Assembly: GCA_036507005.1 (NCBI GenBank)
Contig: DASXQT010000077.1
Coordinates: 1-64,000 of the forward strand
Origin: WS-2 sp036507005
GTDB taxonomy: Bacteria; Eisenbacteria; RBG-16-71-46
DNA: 64,000 bases
Direction of reading: 5' to 3'
Shown: piece by piece, positions 45,965 to 54,065 of the stretch
Layout: each line of letters begins with the position of its first letter
Numbering within the stretch: the first letter of the stretch is position 1
Notes under the pieces: model-generated
Told to the model about the DNA's origin: nothing
Seen by the model: the letters and a program-made list of their open reading frames with translations, nothing else
Database searches by the model: none
Position numbers and translations under genes: made by a program

Positions 45965-46689
45965 CCACCCGCCTTGCGCCGCACCGCCGCCCGCGGCTTG
46001 CCGCCCGCGCGCGCCGCCGCCGATTTGGAGGCGCGTGCGCGCGGCGCTTCGTTCCGATCCGCCGGGGCAGCCGCGCGCGCCCGGGCGCCCGCGCGCGCCG
46101 CTGGCGGCTTGGAGGCGCGTGCGCGCGGGGCGCCGCCTTCGGCGTCCGCGTCCTCCGCCGGCTCCGCCCCGTCTCCCTCGGCCGCGGCCGCCGCCCGCTT
46201 GGGGGCGCCGAGGCGGGCGCGAAGGCCCTGCTCCACGACCTCCGGCACCAGGCCCTTCACCGAGCCGCCGAGGCGCGCGACCTCCTTGACCAGGGTCGCG
46301 TTGAGATAGGTGTACTGCTGGCTCGGCATCAGGAACGCGACCTCGAGCGAGGGCGAGAGCCGGCGATTCATGAGCGCCATCTGGAACTCGAACTCGAAGT
46401 CGCTCACCGCGCGCAGGCCCCGGATCATCACCGCCGCCCCCACGCGGCGGGCGCAGTCCACCACCAGATCCGAGAACTCCACCACCTCGACGCGCTTGAG
46501 CCCGCGGGTCGCGGTGCGGATCATCGCCAGGCGCTCGGCCATCGGGAACAGCGCGCCCTTGGCCGGGTTTTCCGCCACCGCCACCACCACGCGATCGAAC
46601 AGCCGGGCGGCGCGGCGGGTGAGATCGAGGTGGCCGTTCGTGAACGGGTCGAACGTGCCGGGGAACACCGCGGTGCGATCGCTGCTCAT
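45961..46689 (-). CDS. coaD: Phosphopantetheine adenylyltransferase with basic repeated tail
   Basis: CoaD makes dephospho-CoA. Residues 1-160 are a complete CoaD: FPGTFDPFTNGHLDL with the nucleotidyltransferase TxGH-type motif, VVAVAENPAKGALF, MIRGLRAVSDFEFEFQMALMNR, and the end SVKGLVPEVV. The next 80 residues are unlike the family: acidic first, then Ala/Arg/Lys-rich with two copies of APRARASK, reminiscent of histone H1-like tails. I chose ATG 46689 (GGGAGG five bases upstream) over ATG 46704. Confidence 0.93.
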   Translation of the reverse strand: MSSDRTAVFPGTFDPFTNGHLDLTRRAARLFDRVVVAVAENPAKGALFPMAERLAMIRTATRGLKRVEVVEFSDLVVDCARRVGAAVMIRGLRAVSDFEFEFQMALMNRRLSPSLEVAFLMPSQQYTYLNATLVKEVARLGGSVKGLVPEVVEQGLRARLGAPKRAAAAAEGDGAEPAEDADAEGGAPRARASKPPAARAGARARAAAPADRNEAPRARASKSAAARAGGKPRAAVRRKAGG

Positions 46690-46700
46690 GGACGCCTCCC

Positions 46701-47282
46701 TCATTCTCTGCCTTCCACCCGATAGGTGCTCACGACGGTCTCACCGTAGGATCGCTCCCGGGTCCGCCGCAAGCGGCCGGAGGCCTCGGGAAGCGCGTCC
46801 TTGGCGTGGTGCTCGAGCACGACGCGCGCATCCGGCTTGAGCGCACCCGGCGCCCCCAGCGCCTCGAGCGTCGCGCGCGCCAGCGCCCCGCCGTACGGGG
46901 GATCGATCAGCACCAGGTCGGCTTCGACCAGCGGCCCGGCGATGCGCGCGAGGCCCCGGGGCAGCGCGAGCCCCCAGACCTTCGCCCGCTCCGCCAGCCC
47001 GAGGTCGCGCAGGTTGGCGTCGAGCGCCGCGCGCGCGTCGCGATCGGACTCCACGAAGTCGGCGCGCACCGCCCCGCGCGACAGCGCCTCGATCCCGAGC
47101 GATCCCGAGCCGGCGAAGAGGTCCACGACCGCAACGCCATCCAGCGGCTCGAGCGCCATGAAGAGCGCCTCGCGCACCCGATCCGAGGTCGGGCGGGTGC
47201 GCCGCCCGCGCGGCGCCTTGAGCCGCCTCCCGCCCAGCGATCCCGCGATCACGCGCACCGGAGAGCGGGCAGTCTTGGGCAC
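46701..47282 (-). CDS. rsmD: 16S rRNA (guanine-966-N2)-methyltransferase RsmD
   Basis: RsmD methylates G966 of 16S rRNA. 193 residues with VRVIAGSLGGRRL, RPTSDRVREALFMAL, the SAM loop VVDLFAGSGSLGIEALSRG and the catalytic DPPYGG. GTG 47282. Its neighbour coaD is the common partner of rsmD in bacteria, which supports both calls. Confidence 0.95.
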   Translation of the reverse strand: MPKTARSPVRVIAGSLGGRRLKAPRGRRTRPTSDRVREALFMALEPLDGVAVVDLFAGSGSLGIEALSRGAVRADFVESDRDARAALDANLRDLGLAERAKVWGLALPRGLARIAGPLVEADLVLIDPPYGGALARATLEALGAPGALKPDARVVLEHHAKDALPEASGRLRRTRERSYGETVVSTYRVEGRE

Positions 47283-47340
47283 GGCCCGGGCTTAGTCAAG
47301 CGGGCCGGGCGGCTGCGGAGGGCTCGATCGCGCGCGGCGC

Positions 47341-47964
47341 TCACGGCAGCTCCACCACCTGGTACGAATCGGGCGCCGCGATCACGAACCCCGCGCGGCC
47401 GCGGGCGCGCGGAAACCGCCAGCCGCGCAGGCGGTATTCGATCCGCGCGCCGGCTTCGTCCTGGTACTCGAGCCGCGCGGGCAGACCGCGGGGATCGAGC
47501 GCGATCCACGCGGTGTCGCCGCCCGCCTCGGCGTCCCGCGGCACGAGGGCGAAGCGCCGGCCCCCGAGCGCGACCTCGCGGAAGCGCGCCCCGCCCGCGG
47601 GCAGCAGCAGCTCCCACCAGCGCCGGGCGGCGGCCGCGTTGCCGGGGCCGAGCCGCAGCATCTGCTTCAAGCCGGGCTGGAGCCACTCGCCGCCGTCGCC
47701 GCGCAGCGCGATGCGCTCGCCGGTCGCCGGGAACTCGAGCAGCGCGCGGTCGGGAGGCTCGAGGGTCACGCGGCCGCGGACCGATCGCCACGTCCCCGAG
47801 AACGGATCCAGCGCGCGGCGCTCGATCTCGGCCTCGGCCCGCCCCCCGGCGGAGAGCCGCGTTCCGAGGGCGCGCGCGGACTCGAGCGCCGCGGGCGGCG
47901 CGGCCGCGCAGGCGAGTGCCAAGACCAGCGCCGCGAAGGCCGGCCGCCCGGCGCGCACGCGCAC
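47341..47964 (-). CDS. LolA-like outer-membrane lipoprotein carrier
   Basis: The 207-residue protein has a signal peptide (AALVLALACAAAPPAAL) and a LolA-like beta-sheet body: FSGTWRSVRGRVTLEPPDRALLEF, RIALRGDGGEWLQPGLKQML, and GLPARLEYQDEAGARIEYRLRGW. LolA family members ferry lipoproteins across the periplasm; assignment rests on pattern and length, since sequence identity in this fold is low. GTG 47964 directly follows the upstream lipoprotein gene, suggesting a functional pair. Confidence 0.7.
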   Translation of the reverse strand: MRVRAGRPAFAALVLALACAAAPPAALESARALGTRLSAGGRAEAEIERRALDPFSGTWRSVRGRVTLEPPDRALLEFPATGERIALRGDGGEWLQPGLKQMLRLGPGNAAAARRWWELLLPAGGARFREVALGGRRFALVPRDAEAGGDTAWIALDPRGLPARLEYQDEAGARIEYRLRGWRFPRARGRAGFVIAAPDSYQVVELP

Positions 47965-48771
47965 TCACAGCCCCCGGGCGCGCCCCAGGGCGCTGCGCAG
48001 CGCGGACCACTCGAGCCGCTTGGCATCGGGCGGGATGCGGACCGCGAGCCGCTCGGGCCCGGGCCGCAGATTACGCTGCACGCGCGCGAGCCGGAGCGTG
48101 AGCTTGAGCCCCGCGCCTGCGCTCTCCACGTCGAGCCGCGTCGGCCATCGCGCGCGCTCCACCATCTCCCAGCCGCCGTAGAGCGCGCGCACCTCGCGCC
48201 CCCGTGGCCGGTGCAGCTCCACCCAGCGCGGCAGCCCGTCGGGCCCGACGCCGAGCGCGAGCGAGTCGCCCTCCTCCTGCCAGCGCGCGACCAGGACGCC
48301 GCCCTCGACCCGGGCCTCGCGCCACGCCGCGGCGGGTGGATCCCAGGTCGCGGCCAGGACGCGGCAGCCGAGCGAGCCCGGCGAGCGCAGTCCCAGCGTG
48401 TCGGCCACCGCGTCCAGGGCGACCCCGAGCCGGCGCGAGGGCACGAAGCACGAGAGCGATTCGCCGCGGGCGGCGAGATCGACCGCGGTGCCGAACAGCG
48501 ATTCCACGCGCACGCGGAAGGCATCCGGGGCCCCGAGCGCCAGCCGCGCGTGGACGCCCGGCAGGTCGCCCAGCGCCTCGCCGCTCACCCACGCGCTGGC
48601 CTCGGCGTCGGCCGCCGTGGCCAGCGCCTGGCGCGCGCCGGACCCGGCGCGGTAGCGGGCCGCGCTCTCGAGCGGATCGAGGACGGGCGGCGCGACGACG
48701 TGGGGAGCGCACGAGGTCATCGCCGCCGCCGCCAGCAGCGCCGCGGCCCCGAGTGCCCCGGCGCGCCTCAT
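47965..48771 (-). CDS. Lipoprotein of LolB/DUF4292-like type
   Basis: 268 residues. The N-terminus has a signal with a lipobox ending at Cys (AMTSC, Cys21), so the protein is probably lipid-anchored. The body (ASAWVSGEALGDLPGVHARLALGAPDAFRVRVESLFGTAVDLAARG) has the LolB/DUF4292 pattern of a lipoprotein receptor or envelope factor. ATG 48771 overlaps the aroK stop by four bases, and the LolA-like gene follows directly. The pair may form a lipoprotein relay (inference). Confidence 0.65.
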   Translation of the reverse strand: MRRAGALGAAALLAAAAMTSCAPHVVAPPVLDPLESAARYRAGSGARQALATAADAEASAWVSGEALGDLPGVHARLALGAPDAFRVRVESLFGTAVDLAARGESLSCFVPSRRLGVALDAVADTLGLRSPGSLGCRVLAATWDPPAAAWREARVEGGVLVARWQEEGDSLALGVGPDGLPRWVELHRPRGREVRALYGGWEMVERARWPTRLDVESAGAGLKLTLRLARVQRNLRPGPERLAVRIPPDAKRLEWSALRSALGRARGL

Positions 48772-49313
48772 CGCGCCCCGGGCTCCGCCGCGCCCCGCGC
48801 GGCCCCGAGCACTTCCGCCGCCACCTGCTCCGGCGTGCGCCCGTCGGTCGCGACCCGGAGGGAGGCGACCTCCTCGTAGAGCGGCCGGCGCGCGGCGAGC
48901 AGGCTCGCGAGCTCCTGCGCGGGGTCGCGGCCGCGCAGCAGCGGGCGCGTGCGTTGGTCCGCGGCCACGCGCCGCGCGGCCTCGGCCGGCGAGACGTCGA
49001 GCCACGCCACGCGGCAGCGCTCGCGGAGCAGGGCGCGGCGCGCGGGATCGAGCACCACGCCCCCGCCGCACGCCAGCACGCGCGCTCCGGCCCCGAGCGC
49101 GCGCGCGAGGAGCTCGCTCTCGCGGCGGCGGAAGTACGCCTCCCCCTCGCGCTCGAACAGCTCCGCGACCGAGCGGCCCTCCTCGGCCTCGATCATGGCG
49201 TCGAGGTCGGCGACCACGGTCCCGAGCCTCTCGCCCAGGATGCGCGCCACCGCGCTCTTTCCGGCACCCATGATGCCGACCAGGGCGATCGGCCGGTCGA
49301 GGTCGAGGTTCAC
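48768..49313 (-). CDS. aroK: Shikimate kinase
   Basis: AroK phosphorylates shikimate for aromatic amino acid synthesis. 181 residues with the P-loop GIMGAGKSAVARILG, the shikimate-binding DLDAMIEAEEG, the FRRRE segment, ACGGGVVLDP and the lid Arg region RTRPLLRG. GTG 49313. It is separated from pilQ by a strong terminator. Confidence 0.95.
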   Translation of the reverse strand: MNLDLDRPIALVGIMGAGKSAVARILGERLGTVVADLDAMIEAEEGRSVAELFEREGEAYFRRRESELLARALGAGARVLACGGGVVLDPARRALLRERCRVAWLDVSPAEAARRVAADQRTRPLLRGRDPAQELASLLAARRPLYEEVASLRVATDGRTPEQVAAEVLGAARGAAEPGAR

Positions 49314-49356
49314 CCCGCCAGCCTACCCCATGCGCCCCGGCGCCGGGAACGCGCGA

Positions 49357-49384
49357 GGCCGCCGGACCTCGAGGTCCGGCGGCC
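49357..49384 (-). terminator. Hairpin ending the pilM-Q operon
   Basis: Twelve-base perfect arms GGCCGCCGGACC and GGTCCGGCGGCC with a TCGA loop, 23 bases after the pilQ stop. No strong T-run follows. It lies at the junction between pilQ and aroK and fits the end of the pilus operon. Confidence 0.7.
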
Positions 49385-49407
49385 CCGTCCGCGGCAGCCG
49401 CACGCGG

Positions 49408-50766
49408 CTACTTGGTGGGCACGCTCTCGAGCAGCCGCGGGGTCACGAAGATGATGAGCTCGCGGTTCTCGTAGGTGTTGCTCTGGGAGCGGAACAGCAT
49501 GCCCACGAGCGGGATGTCCTTGAGCACCGGCACGCCGCGGCGGGTGCTCGACTCGTTGGTGCGGATCAGGCCGCCGATCACGGCGGTCTGCCCGTCGTCC
49601 ACCATCACCCGGGTGTCGGCCTCGCTCGAGTTGATGATCACGCCGCCCTGCACCGTGCTCTTGCTGCCGAGGTCGCTCACCTCGGGGTGCAGGTCCATGA
49701 TGATCTTCTTGTCCTGGGTGAGATGCGGGGTGACCTTGAGCTGGATGCCGATGGTCTGGAGCTGGGACACCGCGTTGCCCGCCACGTCCTGCACGATCAG
49801 CGGAATCTTCTGGCCCACCAGGATCTTGGCCTCGCGGTTGTCCACCGTCGTGATCCGCGGGTTGGAGATGACGTTGGCCTTCTGCTTCTGCTCCAGGACC
49901 TGGAGCTGCGCCTCGACGAATCCCCAGGTCTTGGAGACCCCGTAGGTGATCTTGGTCGCCGGGTCGGGGAGCCCGGTGTTGTGCTCGGCGCCCAGGGCGT
50001 TCTCGTTGTCGTTGTTGGGGTGCATGAAGTCGGCGGGGATCGGACCGGTCTGCGAGAAGAACTCGCCCGCGCCGCCCGTCTGCGGGCCCACGTTCCACTC
50101 GATGCCCATCTGGCGCAGCGCCTCGGCGTTCACGTCCACCAGCTTGGCGGTGATCTCGATCTGCGGCGTGACGGAGTCGAGGTTGTTGGCCATCTCCTCG
50201 ATCTTGGCGCAGTTCTCCTCCAGATCGCTCACGATCATCGAGTTGGTGCGCTTCTCGACCTGGATCGAGCCGCGCCGCGAGAGCGAGGGCGCGAGCGAGC
50301 CGGAGAGCTCGGCGGCGTTCGCATAGTTGAGCTTGATGATGCGGGTGTCGAGCGGGCGCAGCTCCATGGCCTTGGCGCGCGCGGTCTCGCGCTCCACGCT
50401 CTCGGTCTGGAGCTTGGCGGAGTCGTCCACGCGCAGGATCCCGCCCTCCTCCACGTAGTCGAGCCCGCTGCTGCGCAGGATGGTGCGGAGCGCGTCCTGC
50501 CAGCCCACGTTCTTGAGCGTGACTTTGACGACCCCCTTCACGTCCTTGCTGACCACGATGTTGCGGCCGCTGAACTCGGAGATCGCCCGCACGATGGTGC
50601 GGATGTCGGCGCCCTCCACGTCGATGCTGAAGGTGCCCGCTCCCGTCCGGACCAGGCCGACCTGCTGCATGGTGCCGGACTGCGCCGCGGCCGGCCCGGC
50701 CGCCGCCGCCAGGAGCCACATGCAGGCCCCGAGTACGAGGCCCACCTGGACCTTACCGGTTCGCAT
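49408..50766 (-). CDS. pilQ: Type IV pilus secretin PilQ
   Basis: The outer-membrane pore for the pilus. 452 residues: signal peptide (ACMWLLAAAAGPAAAQ), STN/N0-like domain (FSIDVEGADIRTIVRAISEFSGRNIVV), one N1-type domain (IIKLNYANAAELSGSL) and the secretin barrel (ANVISNPRITTVDNREAKILVGQKIPL, VTPHL, VPVLKDIPLVGMLFRS, ELIIFVTPRLL). It is shorter than most PilQ proteins, lacking AMIN domains and having a single N-domain repeat. ATG 50766 lies inside the pilP 3' end. Confidence 0.95.
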   Translation of the reverse strand: MRTGKVQVGLVLGACMWLLAAAAGPAAAQSGTMQQVGLVRTGAGTFSIDVEGADIRTIVRAISEFSGRNIVVSKDVKGVVKVTLKNVGWQDALRTILRSSGLDYVEEGGILRVDDSAKLQTESVERETARAKAMELRPLDTRIIKLNYANAAELSGSLAPSLSRRGSIQVEKRTNSMIVSDLEENCAKIEEMANNLDSVTPQIEITAKLVDVNAEALRQMGIEWNVGPQTGGAGEFFSQTGPIPADFMHPNNDNENALGAEHNTGLPDPATKITYGVSKTWGFVEAQLQVLEQKQKANVISNPRITTVDNREAKILVGQKIPLIVQDVAGNAVSQLQTIGIQLKVTPHLTQDKKIIMDLHPEVSDLGSKSTVQGGVIINSSEADTRVMVDDGQTAVIGGLIRTNESSTRRGVPVLKDIPLVGMLFRSQSNTYENRELIIFVTPRLLESVPTK

Positions 50767-51595
50767 TGGACTGATCTCCCTTCCGCGTCAATGGAATGGC
50801 TACCGTTTGTGCTTGTCCGTCGGTCGTGAGCTTCACCAGGACGGCGTCACGCCGCAGACCCGTGACGACGCCGTTCATCACCTTGTCCCCCACCCGCAGC
50901 ACCAGGCTCTGGCCGCGGCCGTCCTCGACCATGGCGAACTTGTCCTCGGTGCCCCACACGATGCCCACGACGGTCATCCCGCCCACGTCCACCGGAGCGT
51001 CGCCGCCCACGTCGGCGCCCACGAAGTCGCCGCCCACCATGGGCTGGAACGGATCGCGCCGTCCGAGGGCGTTGTACTGATAGGTGAGCTTCTGGTCGAG
51101 GTGCGCGATCGCCTGCACCCCGGGACCGGTCGCAACCGGCCGGCCGGCCACGGCGCCCAGCGCCGGCCGGACCGTCGGCATGGTGGCGGGGCGGCTGGCC
51201 GCCGCGGGACCGCGCTTCGCGGAAACCGGGCGGTGGCGCGCGGGCGCGACCACCGTCGACGCCGGCTTGGGAGCCGGGGCCGACGTCGGGGCCGCGACCT
51301 GCGACGAATCGGAAGCTTCGAGGACGGGGGCGCCGCTCTTCGGCGCCGGCGCGCGCGCTCCGGCCACGGGCGCAGCGCTCTTGCCCGCCTCGGACGGCGC
51401 GGGGGCCGCGGGCCCGCCGGAGGCGGGCGCGGACGGCTTGCTCTCCATCGCGGACTCGGCGCGACTCGCGGCCGGCGCGGCGGAAAGGATCAGGCCGGCC
51501 GCGCCGAGCAGCAGCCCGGCGACCGTGGCAGGGGCCGCGCCGCGCTTCGCGGCGTGCCTGGATCCGGGTCGGGTCTCAGGACGCTTTGCGGGCAT
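50753..51595 (-). CDS. pilP: Type IV pilus assembly lipoprotein/linker PilP
   Basis: 280 residues. An N-terminal hydrophobic segment (TVAGLLLGAAGLILSAAPAA) is followed by a long Pro/Ala/Ser linker and the C-terminal PilP domain: GRRDPFQPMV, VVGIVWGTEDKFAMVEDGRGQSLVLRVGDKV and VLVKL. There is no lipobox Cys, unlike E. coli/Neisseria PilP. PilP links PilNO to PilQ. Its 3' end overlaps pilQ by 14 bases and its 5' end overlaps pilO by 20. Confidence 0.9.
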   Translation of the reverse strand: MPAKRPETRPGSRHAAKRGAAPATVAGLLLGAAGLILSAAPAASRAESAMESKPSAPASGGPAAPAPSEAGKSAAPVAGARAPAPKSGAPVLEASDSSQVAAPTSAPAPKPASTVVAPARHRPVSAKRGPAAASRPATMPTVRPALGAVAGRPVATGPGVQAIAHLDQKLTYQYNALGRRDPFQPMVGGDFVGADVGGDAPVDVGGMTVVGIVWGTEDKFAMVEDGRGQSLVLRVGDKVMNGVVTGLRRDAVLVKLTTDGQAQTVAIPLTRKGDQSNANR

Positions 51596-52229
51596 TGGGC
51601 GCTCCCTCCTTCTTGTCCTTGTCCTTGTCCTCCGCGGGCGGCGGTGGCATCGCCGGCGCGGTGTTCAGGCTGTAGGCCGAAGCGGTGAAATCGGCCGAGG
51701 TGGTGATCAGGGGATCGTTGCCGCCGTTCACCTTGAGCTTCACGTTGGCGACCGTGATGATGCGACGCAGGTTCGCGAGCTCCGCCAGGAACGAGCCGAT
51801 CTGGTGGTAACCGCCGCTCACCGAGATCTGGAGCGGCATCTCCGTGTAGTACTGCTCGTTCCTCGGCCCGCTGGGGCGGAAGGTCACGAACTGGACTCCG
51901 GTCTGCTGCGCCGCGAGCGTGATCTTGCGCAGCAGCGCCGCCACCTGGCGGTCGGTGGGCAGCAGCTCCGCGGCCAGCGACCAGCGCTGGTGGAGCTGCT
52001 CGTACTCGGCCTCGAAGCGCGGCAGGTCGGCGACCGTGGCGCGGGCGCGCGCCAGCTCGGTGGACTTCTTCTCGTACTCCGCCTTGAGCACCGCGATCCG
52101 CTCGCGCTGGTTCGGATAGTTGAACGGCAGGAGGTGGGAGAAGAAGAAGACCGCGAGCGCCGCGAGCACGAGCGCCGCGCTGATGATGATCTTCTGGACG
52201 ACCGGGCTTCTGAGATCCACGCTGGCCAT
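51576..52229 (-). CDS. pilO: Type IV pilus inner-membrane protein PilO
   Basis: 217 residues: one N-terminal membrane helix (IIISAALVLAALAVFFFSHLLP), a periplasmic coiled coil (VLKAEYEKKSTELARARATVADLPRFEAEYE), and the ferredoxin-like domain (GVQFVTFRP, MPLQISVSGGYHQIGSFLAELANLRRIITV). A charged Lys/Asp tail follows. It pairs with PilN in the alignment complex. ATG 52229, nine bases after pilN. Confidence 0.92.
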   Translation of the reverse strand: MASVDLRSPVVQKIIISAALVLAALAVFFFSHLLPFNYPNQRERIAVLKAEYEKKSTELARARATVADLPRFEAEYEQLHQRWSLAAELLPTDRQVAALLRKITLAAQQTGVQFVTFRPSGPRNEQYYTEMPLQISVSGGYHQIGSFLAELANLRRIITVANVKLKVNGGNDPLITTSADFTASAYSLNTAPAMPPPPAEDKDKDKKEGAPNARKAS

Positions 52230-52238
52230 GGGGCGCTC

Positions 52239-52808
52239 CTAGTGGGCGGGCTCGTCCGGCGTCACCTGACAGCTGAGCCGGAACTTGACCACTTCGTGCT
52301 CGCCGACCGCGCCCTTCTCGGCGAAGTCCAGCTCGACGTTCGCGAACAACGACGACCGCTCGAGCCGGGAGATGAAGTCGGACACCACCAGGTTCGAGTA
52401 GGTGACTCCATCGACGGTGAGATTGCCCCCGGTCTCGTCGTTCGCGTTGGTGAGCCACAGGTGATCGGGCACGCAGCGGGCCAGCTCGTCCATGAGGCGG
52501 ACGCTGCGCGCGCGCCCCTTCTCGAGCTTGGCGATGATGCCGAGCCTGAGGTCGAGCTCGGCGCGCTCCTGCGCCAGGCGGTTCACGCGCTCGATCTGCG
52601 GCGCCAGGGCGCGCGACTGCTCGTCGACTTCGGCGATCGATCGGGCCAGCGAGGTGGCGCGCGAGTACTGGGAGAGCGCCGTGCCCGCGATCACCAGCAC
52701 GCTCGCCACGAACAGCACCGCCGGGATCACCAGGTCCCCGGCCTTGAAGCTGATCGAGACCGGACGCTGCGCCTTTTCCTCCTTGGGGAGGAGATTGATC
52801 CGGATCAT
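52239..52808 (-). CDS. pilN: Type IV pilus inner-membrane protein PilN
   Basis: 189 residues. MIRINLLPKEEK is the cytoplasmic motif bound by PilM, followed by one membrane helix (VIPAVLFVASVLVIAGTALSQY), a coiled coil and a ferredoxin-like periplasmic domain (VPDHLWLTNANDE). ATG 52808 overlaps the pilM stop. The INLLP motif is intact, so the PilM-PilN link should work. Confidence 0.94.
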   Translation of the reverse strand: MIRINLLPKEEKAQRPVSISFKAGDLVIPAVLFVASVLVIAGTALSQYSRATSLARSIAEVDEQSRALAPQIERVNRLAQERAELDLRLGIIAKLEKGRARSVRLMDELARCVPDHLWLTNANDETGGNLTVDGVTYSNLVVSDFISRLERSSLFANVELDFAEKGAVGEHEVVKFRLSCQVTPDEPAH

Positions 52809-53854
52809 TTCTTGTCTCCGAGACGGCGCAGGGCGAGCCCGATGCCGACCGTCAGAAGGGGCGCCACCTTCATGACGTCCTGTCCGGAGAACAGGGCCGG
52901 ATCGTAGGTGACTCGGGCCAGGGGGTTGGCGATCTCGCAAGGGACGTTGAAGCGGCGGTGCAGGAAGTCCGAGACGCCGGGCGTCATGGAGCTGCCGCCG
53001 CACAGCATGATGCGGGTCACCGGCCCGGCCTCGCCCGCGGTGCGGAGGTAGGCCTGCGCGCGCTCGAGCGCGGTCGCCAGGCCCTCGCACGCCTGCTCGA
53101 TGACCGGGAGCATCTCCAGCCCGGTGGATTCGCCGCGCACCGCGGCGGCCGCCTCGGACTGGCTCAGGTTGAACTTGCGCTGCGCCGCCTCGATGAAGAT
53201 GTTGCCGCCGACCTGCAGGTCCTTCGTGAAGAACGGCACGCCGCCCTGGGTGATGTTGATGTTGGTGATGTCGGCCCCGACGTTGAGAATCGCCACCACC
53301 TCGCCGGCCGCGAAGTCGTAGCTGGTCTCGAGCGCGTTCTGGGCGGCGAAGGAGTCCACGTCCACGATCAGAGGCTGGAGACCGGCCTCGCGGATCAGGT
53401 CGCTGAAGGACATCACCATGTCCTTCTTGGCCGCGACCAGTAGCACCTGCATCTGCTTGGGATCGGTGGGCGACGCCCCGAGGATCTCGAAGTCGAGCGA
53501 CACGTCGTTGATGTCGTAGGGGACGTGCTGCTCGGCCTCCCAGTACACCGCCTGCTGGGCGTCCTCGGGCGAGAGCTTGTTCATCATGATGCGCTTGACG
53601 ATCACCGCGCGGCCGCTCACTGCGGCCACCACGCTCTTCGACTTGATGCCGCGTGACTCGAGCAGGTTGGAGATCGCGTCGGTGACGAGCTGGCGGTCCA
53701 TGATCTCGCCGTCCACGATCGCCTCGGTGAGCGGCTGGGAGATGCCCCAGTTCACGAGGCGGTGTCCCTTGCTCGTGGTTTCGAGCTCGACCGCCTTGAT
53801 GGTGTGACTTCCGATGTCCAGCCCGACCAGGGACTGCTTCTTCCCGAAGAGCAT
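52805..53854 (-). CDS. pilM: Type IV pilus assembly ATPase-like PilM
   Basis: Actin-like cytoplasmic protein. 349 residues with the phosphate-1 loop LVGLDIGSHTIKAVEL, VDVDSFAAQNALE, ILNVGADITNINI (phosphate-2 loop), and the adenosine-binding IMLCGGSSMTPGVSDFL. It begins the alignment-complex operon pilM-N-O-P-Q. ATG 53854; the leader is about 115 bases from a sigma-28-like promoter. Confidence 0.95.
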   Translation of the reverse strand: MLFGKKQSLVGLDIGSHTIKAVELETTSKGHRLVNWGISQPLTEAIVDGEIMDRQLVTDAISNLLESRGIKSKSVVAAVSGRAVIVKRIMMNKLSPEDAQQAVYWEAEQHVPYDINDVSLDFEILGASPTDPKQMQVLLVAAKKDMVMSFSDLIREAGLQPLIVDVDSFAAQNALETSYDFAAGEVVAILNVGADITNINITQGGVPFFTKDLQVGGNIFIEAAQRKFNLSQSEAAAAVRGESTGLEMLPVIEQACEGLATALERAQAYLRTAGEAGPVTRIMLCGGSSMTPGVSDFLHRRFNVPCEIANPLARVTYDPALFSGQDVMKVAPLLTVGIGLALRRLGDKK

Positions 53855-53980
53855 GTCTCCTACTCCCTGAGCGCGGGGCGGCGCCGTGCCGCTCCGAGCG
53901 GCTGAAACGCGGCTCCCGATGCGGGCGCGCGACGTTCCGTATCGACGTGGTGGCTTAAGCGCTTCGGCCTGCCGCTATGG

Positions 53981-54008
53981 CTATCGGTCCGGCCCCATGC
54001 ATACTTGA
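53981..54008 (-). promoter_or_regulatory. Sigma-28-like promoter upstream of pilM
   Basis: TCAAGTAT (54001-54008), an 11-base spacer, GACCGATA (53982-53989). FliA/sigma-28 consensus is TAAAGTTT-N11-GCCGATAA, so spacing is exact and 12 of 16 element bases agree. It drives towards pilM. Confidence 0.6.
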
Positions 54009-54065
54009 GGCCCTTCTTGGCCGCGGGTTTACGGGCGGGGCGGGCGTCCTGCACGGTCCCCTCCG

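Noticed and set aside
46690..46704. CoaD start at ATG 46704
   Set aside because: GGGAGG lies inside this extension, correctly spaced for ATG 46689.
53855..54065. Cyclic di-GMP riboswitch upstream of pilM
   Set aside because: The conserved GEMM blocks are not present; the recognisable element is the sigma-28-like promoter.
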